Part shown: in pieces, positions 26,158 to 35,148 of the stretch
Position numbering within the stretch: the first letter of the stretch is position 1
How the letters are laid out: every line of letters starts with the position of its first letter
Assembly: GCF_020873895.1 (NCBI RefSeq)
Contig: NZ_JAHWGT010000017.1
Location: 97,028 to 161,027 of the forward strand
Length of the DNA stretch: 64,000 nucleotides
Source: Streptomyces sp. DH12
Lineage (GTDB): Bacteria > Actinomycetota > Actinomycetes > Streptomycetales > Streptomycetaceae
Direction: 5' to 3'
Notes under the pieces: generated by a model
Databases searched by the model: none
Told to the model about the DNA's origin: nothing
The model's input: the letters and a program-made list of their open reading frames with translations, nothing else
Translations under genes and position numbers: made by a program

Positions 26158-27168
26158 TCAGGCCGCCGTGCGGACCGCCGGGCGGCGGCTGGCGATGACC
26201 TTGCGGGCCAGGGAGCGGGGGCTCGTCAGGAAGCCGTACCCCCACGACATGTGCATCGTCGCCAGCGCCACCGGGATGCGCACGCGGGCCTTCAGCGGCA
26301 GGCCCTTGCCGGCCGGGATCGAGCCTGCGGTGATCGCGGCCAGGTATCCGCCGGGGACGACGAAGCCGAGCGGCGTCAGCGTCGCGCCGACCACGACGCC
26401 CGCGGCGATGGCGCAGACCGCGACCGGCGGGGCCAGGTAGCGGAGGTTGATGGAGCCCTGGTGGTAGCGGGCCACGACGTGGCGCCAGCGCCCGTAGTCC
26501 TTGTACTGCTTCGCCAGCGCCCGCACGCTCGGCCGGGGCCGGTACCGCACCCGCAGCTCCGGGGAGAACCAGATCAGCCCGCCCGCCTCGCGGATGCGGA
26601 AGTTCAGCTCCCAGTCCTGCGCGCGGATGAACTCCTCGTTGTACCCGCCCTGCTGCTCCAGCGCCTCGCGCCGGAACACGCCCAGGTACACCGTCTCGGC
26701 CGGGCCCGCCTCGCCGCCGGTGTGGAAGGCGGCGTTGCCCACGCCGATCCGGGACGTCATCGCGGCCGCGACGGCGTCCTCCCAGGCGTTCTCGCCCTCG
26801 GCGTGCATGATGCCGCCGACGTTCTGCGCGCCCGTCTCCTCCAGCAGTCGAACGGCCGTCGCGATGTAGTCCGGCGACAGCATGCCGTGCCCGTCGACGC
26901 GTACGACGACGGGGTGGCGCGACGCCTTGATCGCGGCGTTCAGCGCGGCGGGGGTGCGGCCCGTCGGGTTGGGGACGGTGTGCACGCGCGGGTCCTCGCG
27001 GACCAGCTCGGCGGCGATCTCGTCGGTGCGGTCCGTGGACGGGCCGAGCGCGATCACCACCTCCATCTCACCCTCGTACTCCTGTTCGAGGATGTGGCGG
27101 ACCGCGTCGCGCAGGTGCCGCTCCTCGTTGAGGACCGGCATGATCACGGAGACCGGGGGCAGGGACAT
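26158..27168 (-). CDS. Family 2 glycosyltransferase (ExoA-like, membrane-associated)
   Basis: 336 aa. GT-A catalytic domain: SVIMPVLNEERHLRDAV, VIALGPSTDRT, VVVRVDGHGML (a DxD-like VDGH metal site), GGIMHAEGEN, YNEEFIRAQDWELNFRI (catalytic ED region). Two or three C-terminal hydrophobic helices near residues 250-300 anchor it. This layout is typical of succinoglycan ExoA-type enzymes that act on lipid-linked sugars. ATG at 27168 follows GAGGAGCC. Divergent from an LCP gene, so it may build the glycan that LCP ligases attach. Confidence 0.9.
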   Translation of the reverse strand: MSLPPVSVIMPVLNEERHLRDAVRHILEQEYEGEMEVVIALGPSTDRTDEIAAELVREDPRVHTVPNPTGRTPAALNAAIKASRHPVVVRVDGHGMLSPDYIATAVRLLEETGAQNVGGIMHAEGENAWEDAVAAAMTSRIGVGNAAFHTGGEAGPAETVYLGVFRREALEQQGGYNEEFIRAQDWELNFRIREAGGLIWFSPELRVRYRPRPSVRALAKQYKDYGRWRHVVARYHQGSINLRYLAPPVAVCAIAAGVVVGATLTPLGFVVPGGYLAAITAGSIPAGKGLPLKARVRIPVALATMHMSWGYGFLTSPRSLARKVIASRRPAVRTAA

Positions 27169-27375
27169 GGCTCCTCGGGAGGTACGAAGGTTCGTCCCCG
27201 GGCGGACAGCGGCCTCGGGGAGCCGGGGCGAGCCCCGGCGGGACGGCGGTATCGCCCGCCACGTTACCGCGAACGGGGGACCCCGGTGCGCGCCGCCCGG
27301 GCCGCACGGCAGGTCGCTGATCGTATGGGCCTACTGTGCTCACGGTCCGCCCCAGTGCCCGCGGAGGTGTCCCCC

Positions 27376-28962
27376 GTGCCCGTGCCGCCCCGCCGTCCCG
27401 ACCGCCCGGTGCCCCGGCCGCCCGCCCGAGGGGCGAGCCGGCAGGCACCGGCGGCCCGGGGGCAGGCTCCGGGGGCGCGCGGGCAGGCACCGGGAGCGCG
27501 CGGGCAGGCACGGGCCGGGCGGCAGGCACCGGCGGCGCCGCGGCAGGCTCCGGGGGGCCGGCGGCGGTCCCGCTGGGGGGCGCGGGTGGCGACGACCCTG
27601 TCGGTCCTGGTGCTCGGCGCCGGCGGCATCGGCCACGCCGTCGTCACCAGCTTCGACACCGGCATCGGCCGGGTGGACGCCTTCAAGGACATGAAGAACC
27701 GGCCCCGCGCGGGCACCGGCACGAACATCCTGCTCGTCGGCACCGACGGCCGCGACAAGATCACGATGGCGGAGAAGGTCCGCTACCGGCTCGGCGGCGC
27801 CCCCTGCCACTGCACCGACACGATCATGCTGGTGCACGTCTCGGAGGACCGGAAGCGGGCCAGCCTGGTGTCGCTGCCCCGCGACTCGTACGCCGAACTG
27901 CCCGAGCACACCGACGCCACCACCGGCAAGAAGCACGGCCGGCACCCCGTCAAGCTGAACGCCGCCTACGCGGAGGGCGGCCCCAACCTCACCGTGCGCA
28001 CCGTCGAGCGGATGACCGGCGTCAAGATCGACCACTATCTGGAGGTCGACTTCACCAGCTTCATGCGCACCGTCGACGCCATGGGCGGCGTGCAGATCTG
28101 CACCGCCCGCCCCATGCACGACGCGTACACCGGCCTCGCCCTGCCCGCGGGCACCCACACCCTCGACGGCGGGATGGCGCTCCAGTACGTCCGCTCCCGC
28201 CACGTCGACGGGGCGTCCGACCTCGGGCGGATGCAGCGCCAGCAGCGGTTCGTCGCCGCGCTCATCGACCGGGCGACGAGCAACGGCGAACTGCTCCACC
28301 CGGTGCGCTTCCGCAAGGTCCTCGACGCGATGGCCGGCTCCGTCCGCGCCGACCGCGGCTTCGGCACCGAGGAGATGCTGACGCTGGCCAAGGCGATGCG
28401 CGGCTTCACGACGGCCTCGTCCGAGTTCACCTCCGTCCCCGTCGGCGCCGTCGGCGTACGGGTCAAGGGCATCGGGTCGACGGTGAAGTGGGACGCGGCG
28501 GGCGCCAAGCGGGTCTTCGACGCGATCCGCGCGGACCGGCCGCTCGCCGCCCGCCCGGCCAAGGCGGCCCCGCGCCGCAAGCCCGTCGAAGTCGCGCCCC
28601 GCGAGGTGCGCGTCCAGGTCTACAACGGCACCCGGCAGCACGGGCTCGGCGCCCGCGTGGACGCCGCGCTGCGCGCCACCGGCTTCCTGACCACCGGCAC
28701 GCCGTTCAACGCCGGCCGGCGCGACACGGCCCGCACCCTCATCGCGTACGACCCGCGCTGGGACCGCTCCGCGATGTCCCTCGCCGCGGCGCTCCCCGGC
28801 AGCGAGCTGCGCGCGGTGCCGGGCCAGGGGCCCGTGCTGAAGGTCACGGCCGGCGAGGACTACCGGGCCGTCCAACCCGTCCGCGCCGAGACGCCCGCCC
28901 CGGCGCGGCAGGCCGGCGGCGTACCGGCGGCCGTCACGGGCGACCAGGTGGTCTGCCCCTGA
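27376..28962 (+). CDS. LCP family protein with LytR_C domain
   Basis: 528 aa. The cytoplasmic N-terminus (residues ~15-65) is a basic, Pro-rich repeat (RQAPAARGQAPGARGQAPGA...) coded by near-identical 24-bp units at about 27440-27560. One membrane helix is followed by the LCP domain (TNILLVGTDGRD, ASLVSLPRDSY, VERMTGVKIDHYLEVDFTSFMRTVDAMGGV, ALQYVRSRHVDGASDLGRMQRQQ). A LytR_C domain near residue 420 begins VRVQVYNGTRQHG. GTG at 27376 is favoured over ATG at 27325 because GCGGAGGTG is correctly spaced. Confidence 0.9.
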   Translation: MPVPPRRPDRPVPRPPARGASRQAPAARGQAPGARGQAPGARGQARAGRQAPAAPRQAPGGRRRSRWGARVATTLSVLVLGAGGIGHAVVTSFDTGIGRVDAFKDMKNRPRAGTGTNILLVGTDGRDKITMAEKVRYRLGGAPCHCTDTIMLVHVSEDRKRASLVSLPRDSYAELPEHTDATTGKKHGRHPVKLNAAYAEGGPNLTVRTVERMTGVKIDHYLEVDFTSFMRTVDAMGGVQICTARPMHDAYTGLALPAGTHTLDGGMALQYVRSRHVDGASDLGRMQRQQRFVAALIDRATSNGELLHPVRFRKVLDAMAGSVRADRGFGTEEMLTLAKAMRGFTTASSEFTSVPVGAVGVRVKGIGSTVKWDAAGAKRVFDAIRADRPLAARPAKAAPRRKPVEVAPREVRVQVYNGTRQHGLGARVDAALRATGFLTTGTPFNAGRRDTARTLIAYDPRWDRSAMSLAAALPGSELRAVPGQGPVLKVTAGEDYRAVQPVRAETPAPARQAGGVPAAVTGDQVVCP

Positions 28963-29066
28963 CCACGACCGGGCCCGCCAGGACCCCGACCGGGCTCACC
29001 GGGACCGTGGCCGGGCTCACCGGCGCCGTGGCCGGGGGGCCTGCCGCGACCGCGACCGGGCCCGCA

Positions 29067-29098
29067 GGTGATCCGCGCGGCGGGCCGGGCGGATCACC
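29067..29098. terminator. Bidirectional hairpin between convergent LCP and thioesterase genes
   Basis: Perfect 10-base arms ggtgatccgc (29067-29076) and gcggatcacc (29089-29098) around a 12-base loop, between two gene 3' ends. Confidence 0.75.
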
Positions 29099-29112
29099 GC
29101 CCCGTCGCCGGA

Positions 29113-29646
29113 TCAGTCGTCGAAGCCCTCCGCGGCCCGCCGCTCCCGCAGCTCCTTGATGGCCCGCCGGCGGGCCAGCCGGTGCGTGCGGCGGATCTGC
29201 GCCTCCTGGTAGCGCCGCTCGTCCCGCTCCGTCTCGGGGACGACCGGCGGCACGGCCCGCGGCTTGCCGTCGGCGTCCACGGCGGCGAACACCAGGTACG
29301 CCGAGCCGACCTGCGTGGCCGGCGTCGACTCGTTCCACCGCTCGGCCAGGACCCGGACGCCGACCTCCATGGAGGACCGGCCGGTCCAGTTGACCTGCGC
29401 CTTCACATGGACGAGGTCACCGACGCGCACCGGCTCCAGGAAGACCATCTCGTCCATGGAGGCGGTCACCGCGGGCCCCCCGGAGTGGCGTCCGGCGACG
29501 GCGCCCGCCGCGTCGTCCACCAACTTCATGATCACACCACCGTGCACCGTGCCGAGCAGGTTGGTGTCACTGCCGGTCATGATGTGGCTGAGCGTGGTGC
29601 GGGACGCCGAGGTCGGCTTGCCCTCGAGCATGGACTGGTCTGTCAT
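29113..29646 (-). CDS. Hotdog-fold acyl-CoA thioesterase
   Basis: 177 aa. Single hotdog domain of the YciA/BFIT type: HIMTGSDTNLLGTVHGGVIMKLVDDAAGAVAGRHSG contains the conserved N-x(3)-G-x-x-H-G-G and Asp residues, then MVFLEPVRVGDLVHVKAQVNWTGRSSMEVGVRV. The C-terminal ~50 residues are strongly basic and helical (RRYQEAQIRRTHRLARRRAIKELRERR), an unusual extension. It hydrolyses acyl-CoA to free acid and CoA. ATG at 29646 is chosen because GGAGGG precedes it closely; an upstream ATG at 29676 is less well supported. Confidence 0.9.
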   Translation of the reverse strand: MTDQSMLEGKPTSASRTTLSHIMTGSDTNLLGTVHGGVIMKLVDDAAGAVAGRHSGGPAVTASMDEMVFLEPVRVGDLVHVKAQVNWTGRSSMEVGVRVLAERWNESTPATQVGSAYLVFAAVDADGKPRAVPPVVPETERDERRYQEAQIRRTHRLARRRAIKELRERRAAEGFDD

Positions 29647-29765
29647 GCCCTCCACCATATGCCCGGAGTCGGACACGTCCGCATTGCATCAGGTTGGATA
29701 CAGCGCCGCCCCGATTCCCCACCCGCCCTGTGAGGGCCGCCGTGCCGCGCGGCACACTGTTCGGC

Positions 29766-31037
29766 ATGAATGACTGGCCTGAAGGGCGGTCCCACGACCG
29801 CAACGCGCGCTACGGCCGCGGCGGCGCCGACGCCCAGCCCGAGGGCGCCCGCGTCATGCCGCACGTGCGGCCCGGATCCGTCCCGCCGCAGCAGCGGCCG
29901 GGCTACGACGACGCGCCCCGCAGCGCCCCCGGATTCGACAGCGGCTACAACACGGGCCAGGTCTACGGCATGCCGCGCGGCGCCCAGGGCCCGGGCGGCG
30001 GCGGGCGGGGCCCCGGCTCCCCGTACGCGCCGGCCCCCGGTGGCGGCGCGCGCCCCGCGCCGGACTGGGGCCGCCGCGTCAAGGTCGGCGCGATCACCCT
30101 CGCCGTGGTCGTCCTCGCCACGTCCATCGGCACGTACTTCTGGGCCGACGGGCGGATGCGGCGCGAGGTCGACCTCTCCAAGGTCATCGAGCGCCCGCAG
30201 GAAGGCGACTGCACGACGTACCTGATCGTGGGCTCCGACAGCCGCGAGGGCATGACCGCCGAGGACAAGAAGCGGCTGCACACCGGCTCCGCCGACGGCA
30301 AGCGCACGGACTCCATGATGATCCTCGCCGCGTGCGGCAGCGGGAACACCATGATCTCCCTGCCCCGTGACTCGGACGTGGAGATCCCCACGTTCGTCGG
30401 CTCCCAGTCCGGCAAGACCTTCAAGGGCACCGGCCGCCGCGTGAAGCTGAACGCGGCGTACGCGGAGGACGGCCCGGAGCTGCTCGTGCGCACCGTCGAG
30501 CACAACACGGGGCTGCGCATCGACCACTACGCGGAGATCGGCTTCGCCGGCTTCGCCAACATCGTCGACGCGCTCGGCGGGGTCGAGATCACCATCGACA
30601 AGGGCTTCAAGGACAAGAAGTCCGGCGCCGACTTCCAGGCGGGCAAGCAGACCCTCGACGGCGAGCAGGCCCTCGCCTTCGTCCGCACCCGGTACGCCTT
30701 CGCCGAGTCGGACCTCGCGCGGACGAAGAACCAGCAGAAGTTCCTCGCCGCCCTCGCCGACCAGGCCGCCACGCCCGGCACGGTCCTGAACCCCTTCGCG
30801 CTCTACCCGACGCTGGGCGCCGGTCTGGACACGCTGATCGTCGACAAGGACATGTCGCTGTTCGACCTGGCGGAGATGTTCTTCGCGATGAAGGGCGTCA
30901 ACGGCGGCGACGGCACGTCGATGAACATGCCCGTCTCGGGCACCCGCGGGGCGAACCTCGTCTGGGACAAGGCGAAGGTCCGCGAGCTGGTCCGCCAGAT
31001 CCAGAACGACGAGAAGGTCACGGTCACCTCGAACTGA
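29766..31037 (+). CDS. LCP family protein
   Basis: 423 aa. A ~100-residue cytoplasmic Gly/Pro/Arg-rich N-terminus, one helix (VKVGAITLAVVVLATSIGTYFW), then the LCP domain: TTYLIVGSDSREG, NTMISLPRDSDVEIP, VEHNTGLRIDHYAEIGFAGFANIVDALGGVEI, ALAFVRTRYAFAESDLARTKNQQ. No LytR_C domain. Transfers lipid-linked polymer to peptidoglycan. Divergent from the thioesterase gene; ends 12 bases from the convergent next LCP gene. Confidence 0.93.
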   Translation: MNDWPEGRSHDRNARYGRGGADAQPEGARVMPHVRPGSVPPQQRPGYDDAPRSAPGFDSGYNTGQVYGMPRGAQGPGGGGRGPGSPYAPAPGGGARPAPDWGRRVKVGAITLAVVVLATSIGTYFWADGRMRREVDLSKVIERPQEGDCTTYLIVGSDSREGMTAEDKKRLHTGSADGKRTDSMMILAACGSGNTMISLPRDSDVEIPTFVGSQSGKTFKGTGRRVKLNAAYAEDGPELLVRTVEHNTGLRIDHYAEIGFAGFANIVDALGGVEITIDKGFKDKKSGADFQAGKQTLDGEQALAFVRTRYAFAESDLARTKNQQKFLAALADQAATPGTVLNPFALYPTLGAGLDTLIVDKDMSLFDLAEMFFAMKGVNGGDGTSMNMPVSGTRGANLVWDKAKVRELVRQIQNDEKVTVTSN

Positions 31038-31049
31038 CCGGCCGGCGGG

Positions 31050-32951
31050 CTACCAGCGGTACGGCTTGTAGACCTCCATGCACGCCTCCGTGTCCGCGCC
31101 GTTGGAGTTCTCCGCGTCGTCCGGGAGGTCGCCGGCCTTCGGGGCCTCCTGCCGGGGGAAGGCGTCGCCCTCGCGCCAGTCGGCGCCGACCGTGAGCGTC
31201 AGCCCGGCCACCCCGTCGGCGGCCCGTACCGCGGTGGCCGGGATGCCGACCGCCTTCGCCACGGACAGCGCGTCCGCCCTGCCTTGCGCGCCGGACGCCT
31301 TCGGGTACTCCAGGCGCGTCTGCGCCGCCGAGGCGGCGGCCTGTGAGGAGTCGGCCCGGGTGAAGCCCTTGCCGCGCAGGGTCTCGGCGACCCCGCCGGC
31401 CCGGCCCTTCACCGGGTACTGCCCGTCCGCGCCGGTGCCGTTGACGACCGTGACGGCCAGGGACGCCGGGGCGGCCGCGGCCGGGCCGGTCTCCTTCGGC
31501 GCGGCGGACGGCTTCGCGTCCGCCGCCTTGCCGTTGCTGTCGAAGGGGACGTCCTCGCGGAGCATCCGCCAGATCCGCTCCGCGGAGCTCCGCACCGGCA
31601 GCAGGTGCGCGCGGTTCGCGGGGTCCTCGACGGTGGGCAGCGTCGTCATGGTGATGCGGTCGGTGGGGACGTCCTTCAACTCCATGGCCAGGGCGAAGAG
31701 CCGGTCCACGGAGTCGAGCTCCTCGGAGACCTGGAGCGCCTTCGTCCCGGCCTCGGCGAGGTCCGTGATGCGCCCGGCGTCGGTGAAGGCGTTCTGGTGC
31801 TTCAGCTGGCGCAGCATCGCGTTCATGTACATGTGCTGCGCCTTGGCGCGGCCCTGGTCGTTGAAGAAGGCGTGCCGGGTGCGCAGCCACTGGAGGGCCT
31901 GCTCGCCCTTCACGTACGTCGTGCCCTGCCGCAGCTTCAGCCCGGAGCCGCCCTTGACCTGCGCGGTGGGCCGGTCGTGGACGTTCTGCCGGACGCACAC
32001 CGGGACGCCGCCGACCGCGTCCGCCATCCGCACGACGCCGGCGAAGTCGACCATCATCCAGTGGTCGATGTACACGCCGGTCAGCTTCTCCCAGGTGGTG
32101 AGGGTGCAGCCGGGGCCGCCGCGCTGGAGCGACTGGGTGATGATGCGGTTGGTGGCGGGGAACTTCTCGCCGGTGTCCGCGTCCTGGCAGGCCGGTATGT
32201 CGACCCGGGTGTCGCGCGGGATGCTCACGACGGCGGCGCTCCTGCGGTCCTTGGAGACGTGGAGCAGCATCTGCACGTCGCCGCGGGGCTTGTCGCCCAC
32301 GGTGTCCTTGGCGCCGCCGAGGGCGAGGTTCTCCTTGGAGTTACGTCCGTCGGCGCCGATCAGCAGGATGTTCAGCGGGGTGTTGCCGAAGGCGTCGGGC
32401 TTCGCCTTCTGCACGCCGCTTTCGCCGCCGCTGCGGCTCCCGCTGCGGATGTTGCCGTTCAGGTGCTCGATGTAGAGGTACCCGGCGCCGGCGGTGCCGA
32501 GTATGAGCAGCGACAGCACGGACGCGATCCAGCGGAACACGCGCCGCTTGCCGCCGCGGGCGCGCCGGCTCGGCCGGCGGCCGGCCCGGCGCCGCCCGGC
32601 TCCCGCGCCGCGCGGAGCGGGCCGGACCCGGCGCCCGGATCCGCCGCCGGTGCCGGCGCTGCCCGCGCCGCCGTCGTCGTCGCCGTCCGGTCCGTCGGCG
32701 TCCGGTCCGCCGGCGTCCGGTCCGCCGGCGTCCGCGCCCCGGGCGCCCCCGCGCCGGGCGCGGGCACCGGTGCCCGACGCCTCCGCTCCCGTACCGCCGC
32801 CGGCGGCCCCGCCGCCGCTGCCCCCTCGGTCGTCGTTCCCGCCCGAGGCGGCGGCACCGTCTGCGGTGTCGCCGCGGCCGCGGTCACGGGCGTCCCGGGC
32901 GTGCGGGACGCTCTCCCGCGTCCCCTCCCCACGCACGCTGCTGTGTCCCAC
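31050..32951 (-). CDS. LCP family protein with LytR_C domain
   Basis: 633 aa. A long cytoplasmic N-terminus (~150 residues) with acidic (Asp-Gly-Pro) and then very basic Arg-rich repeats leads to one membrane helix (WIASVLSLLILGTAGAGYLYIE). LCP domain: LNILLIGADGRNSKE, AAVVSIPRDTRVDIP, WEKLTGVYIDHWMMVDFAGVVRMADAVGGVPV, ALQWLRTRHAFFNDQGRAKAQHM. C-terminal LytR_C (LAVTVVNGTGADGQ ... TRLEYP). Note that the final LCP motif usually has R-x-x-R-Q-Q; here it is R-A-K-A-Q-H, so substrate handling may differ. GTG start at 32951. Confidence 0.9.
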   Translation of the reverse strand: MGHSSVRGEGTRESVPHARDARDRGRGDTADGAAASGGNDDRGGSGGGAAGGGTGAEASGTGARARRGGARGADAGGPDAGGPDADGPDGDDDGGAGSAGTGGGSGRRVRPAPRGAGAGRRRAGRRPSRRARGGKRRVFRWIASVLSLLILGTAGAGYLYIEHLNGNIRSGSRSGGESGVQKAKPDAFGNTPLNILLIGADGRNSKENLALGGAKDTVGDKPRGDVQMLLHVSKDRRSAAVVSIPRDTRVDIPACQDADTGEKFPATNRIITQSLQRGGPGCTLTTWEKLTGVYIDHWMMVDFAGVVRMADAVGGVPVCVRQNVHDRPTAQVKGGSGLKLRQGTTYVKGEQALQWLRTRHAFFNDQGRAKAQHMYMNAMLRQLKHQNAFTDAGRITDLAEAGTKALQVSEELDSVDRLFALAMELKDVPTDRITMTTLPTVEDPANRAHLLPVRSSAERIWRMLREDVPFDSNGKAADAKPSAAPKETGPAAAAPASLAVTVVNGTGADGQYPVKGRAGGVAETLRGKGFTRADSSQAAASAAQTRLEYPKASGAQGRADALSVAKAVGIPATAVRAADGVAGLTLTVGADWREGDAFPRQEAPKAGDLPDDAENSNGADTEACMEVYKPYRW

Positions 32952-32980
32952 CCACGTCTCCCCTGGTGATCAGGTCCGCG

Positions 32981-34879
32981 TCACTTCGCGCACACCTGCT
33001 TGTCCGCCTCTACCTTCTGCACACCCTCCGGCGCCTTCGCCGGACCGGTGAGGGGGACGCCCGCTCCCCTGAAGTCCTCGCCGAGGGTGAGCGTCATCGG
33101 CTCGCGCTCCCCGGCGTCGGACGTCCCCTGCTTGAGCGCCGACGCCGGCAGCCCCATCAGGTCCGCGAGCTTGCGGGCCTGGTCGGCCTGGTTCGGCGCG
33201 TACTCCAGCGTCGTCTTCGCGATGTCGGACGGCGCGTTGGCCTTGTTGGTCGACTTCGGCACGCCGGCCTGGTTCTGCAGCCAGCTGATCGTCGACTGGG
33301 CGCCGCCGCGGACGCCGCTGCCGTTGTACACGTCGACGCGCACCTCCGACGCCTGCGCGCGGGGCCCCTTGAGGAGCGCCGCCTGCGCGGCCTTGTCGGC
33401 GTTCTTCGCGTCCTTCTCCTTCTTCTCGACCTCGGTGAGCGAGATGTCGTTGCGGAGGATGGAGAAGAGCGGGTCGGCTTTCGCCTCGTCGAGGACGACG
33501 GTCGCCTTGACCCGCTCGGCGGGATTGTCGAGGACCGGGAGCGTCGCGAAGGTGATGTTCTTCGGGTCGACCTTGGCGACCTCCATGCCCAGTTCCTGGA
33601 GCTTCTTGACGCTCCCTATGCCGGAGTCGACGGTGAGCGCCTTCGTCGCCGCGTCGGCGAGGTCCAGCAGTTTCGACGGGCTGGTGAGGGTGTCGCTCGA
33701 CTTCATCTTGCGGAACATCGAGGCCATGAACTGCTGCTGCGTCTCGATCCGGCTCAGGTCGCTCTTGTTGCCGAACGCCTGCCGGGTGCGGACGAAGGCG
33801 AGGGCCTGCTCGCCCTCGATGGTGCTCGTGCCCGCCGGCAGTTCCAGCCCCGACTTCTTGTCCTTCACCGGCCGCTCGACGCACACGTCGACCCCGCCGA
33901 CCGCCGTGGACAGCGTCTTCACGGCGTTGAAGTCGACCATCATGAAGTGGTCGACGGGCAGGCCGGTGAGTTCGTGGACGGTCGCCATGGTGCAGCCGGG
34001 GTCCCGGTCCAGCTGGCCGAGGCTGGTGTTGAACCGCACCCCGCTCTCCGCCGGGATCTTCTTCTTCGTGCCGTCGGGGAGCGTGGCCTCGCAGCTCGGG
34101 ATGTCGGTGATCAGGTCACGGGGGATGGACAGCGCCGTGGCGTTCGTCCGGTCCTTCGCGACGTGCAGCAGGATCGTCGTGTCGGCGTGGCCGGGGCTGT
34201 TCTTGTCGCCGTAGCCGGAGTTGCCGTCGCCGGTCCGCTTGTCGGTGCCGATGACCAGGATGTTGATGGCCTGGTCCTTCTTGAAGCCGGAGCCGCCGCC
34301 GGCGCCCGCGACGTCGATGGTGCTGAGGTTCCCGTCGAGCCGCTCGTACAGGTAGTACGCGACCGCGCCGGAGGCGACCAGGGCGAAGGCGGTGACCCCG
34401 CCGGTCCACATGAGGACCTTCTTCGTACGGGCCTTGCGCGGCTTGGCCTTCCCCCGCCGCCGGCCGGCACTCGCCGGGGCCGCCGCGCGACGGCCGCCCC
34501 CGCCCTGACCGGGCGGTTCGGCGGTGCGGCGGCGCCGCTGGCCGGGTACCTCCGGGGCGCGGCGGCGCGAACCGGTCGACGCCTCGGCGCCCGCCGGCGA
34601 CTCGGCGGCCTTGCCCCTGCGGCCCGTGCCGGTGCCGGTGCCCTTGCCCGCGGTGGACGGCGCGGACGGTGCCGGGGACGCGGACGGCGCTGACGGCGTG
34701 CGGGCGGAGCGGTCCCCCTGGGCGGGCGGTCTCGCCGCGGTGGCGGCGCGGGGAGCGGAGGCCGGTGACTGCCCAGTGGAATGGTCCAGTCGCAGTTCGT
34801 AGTTACCGGTCTGCGGGTTCAGTACCCACTGGTCGGCGGGGTCGATGTCCTCCGCCCCTCCACGGCTGTGCGCGTCCAC
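32981..34879 (-). CDS. LCP family protein with LytR_C domain
   Basis: 632 aa. N-terminus (~150 residues) starts with a short acidic segment (IDPADQWVLNPQTGNYELRL), shared by many actinobacterial LCP proteins. An Ala/Ser/Pro linker and basic patch follow, then one helix (KVLMWTGGVTAFALVASGAVAYYLYE). LCP domain: INILVIGTDKRTG, ATALSIPRDLITDIP, VHELTGLPVDHFMMVDFNAVKTLSTAVGGVDV, ALAFVRTRQAFGNKSDLSRIETQQ. C-terminal LytR_C: RVDVYNGSGVRGGAQ. GTG start at 34879 after GAGGACT. Co-directional with the LCP gene 29 bases downstream, so the two are probably co-transcribed. Confidence 0.92.
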   Translation of the reverse strand: MDAHSRGGAEDIDPADQWVLNPQTGNYELRLDHSTGQSPASAPRAATAARPPAQGDRSARTPSAPSASPAPSAPSTAGKGTGTGTGRRGKAAESPAGAEASTGSRRRAPEVPGQRRRRTAEPPGQGGGGRRAAAPASAGRRRGKAKPRKARTKKVLMWTGGVTAFALVASGAVAYYLYERLDGNLSTIDVAGAGGGSGFKKDQAINILVIGTDKRTGDGNSGYGDKNSPGHADTTILLHVAKDRTNATALSIPRDLITDIPSCEATLPDGTKKKIPAESGVRFNTSLGQLDRDPGCTMATVHELTGLPVDHFMMVDFNAVKTLSTAVGGVDVCVERPVKDKKSGLELPAGTSTIEGEQALAFVRTRQAFGNKSDLSRIETQQQFMASMFRKMKSSDTLTSPSKLLDLADAATKALTVDSGIGSVKKLQELGMEVAKVDPKNITFATLPVLDNPAERVKATVVLDEAKADPLFSILRNDISLTEVEKKEKDAKNADKAAQAALLKGPRAQASEVRVDVYNGSGVRGGAQSTISWLQNQAGVPKSTNKANAPSDIAKTTLEYAPNQADQARKLADLMGLPASALKQGTSDAGEREPMTLTLGEDFRGAGVPLTGPAKAPEGVQKVEADKQVCAK

Positions 34880-35148
34880 GGTTGCCTGAGTCCTCCGTCG
34901 GTGCCACGCGAGGCGCCTCCCCCGTCAGGCGCTCGGTCTCTCGATCCACGGTGCGCGTCCCACGGGGTCGCCCGCACCGGATCGCGTCACACTATCCGCC
35001 CAGTTCAGCGTGGGGCGACGTCCGTGACAAATTCCACGCCCCTTACAACCGGGCATACTGCCCAAAGTTCATACACCGCCACCTCTGTCACGCTCTTTCC
35101 TCACACGGTCCACCCCTGCCCGTCCCGCCCCGGCCGTCCGGCGCCCGC
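34880..35148. other. Upstream region of the tandem LCP genes
   Basis: 269 bases between LCP gene 35149-36351 and LCP gene 32981-34879. The stretch 35020-35100 is AT-richer (gtgacaaattccacg, gttcatacaccg) and is the likely promoter region for the 32981-34879 gene on the minus strand. No box could be fixed with confidence. Confidence 0.4.

Noticed and set aside
26005-28962. A start of the LCP gene far upstream of 27376
   Set aside because: It would run through the GT2 gene on the other strand; GTG at 27376 has a well-spaced GGAGGTG and family-like N-terminus.
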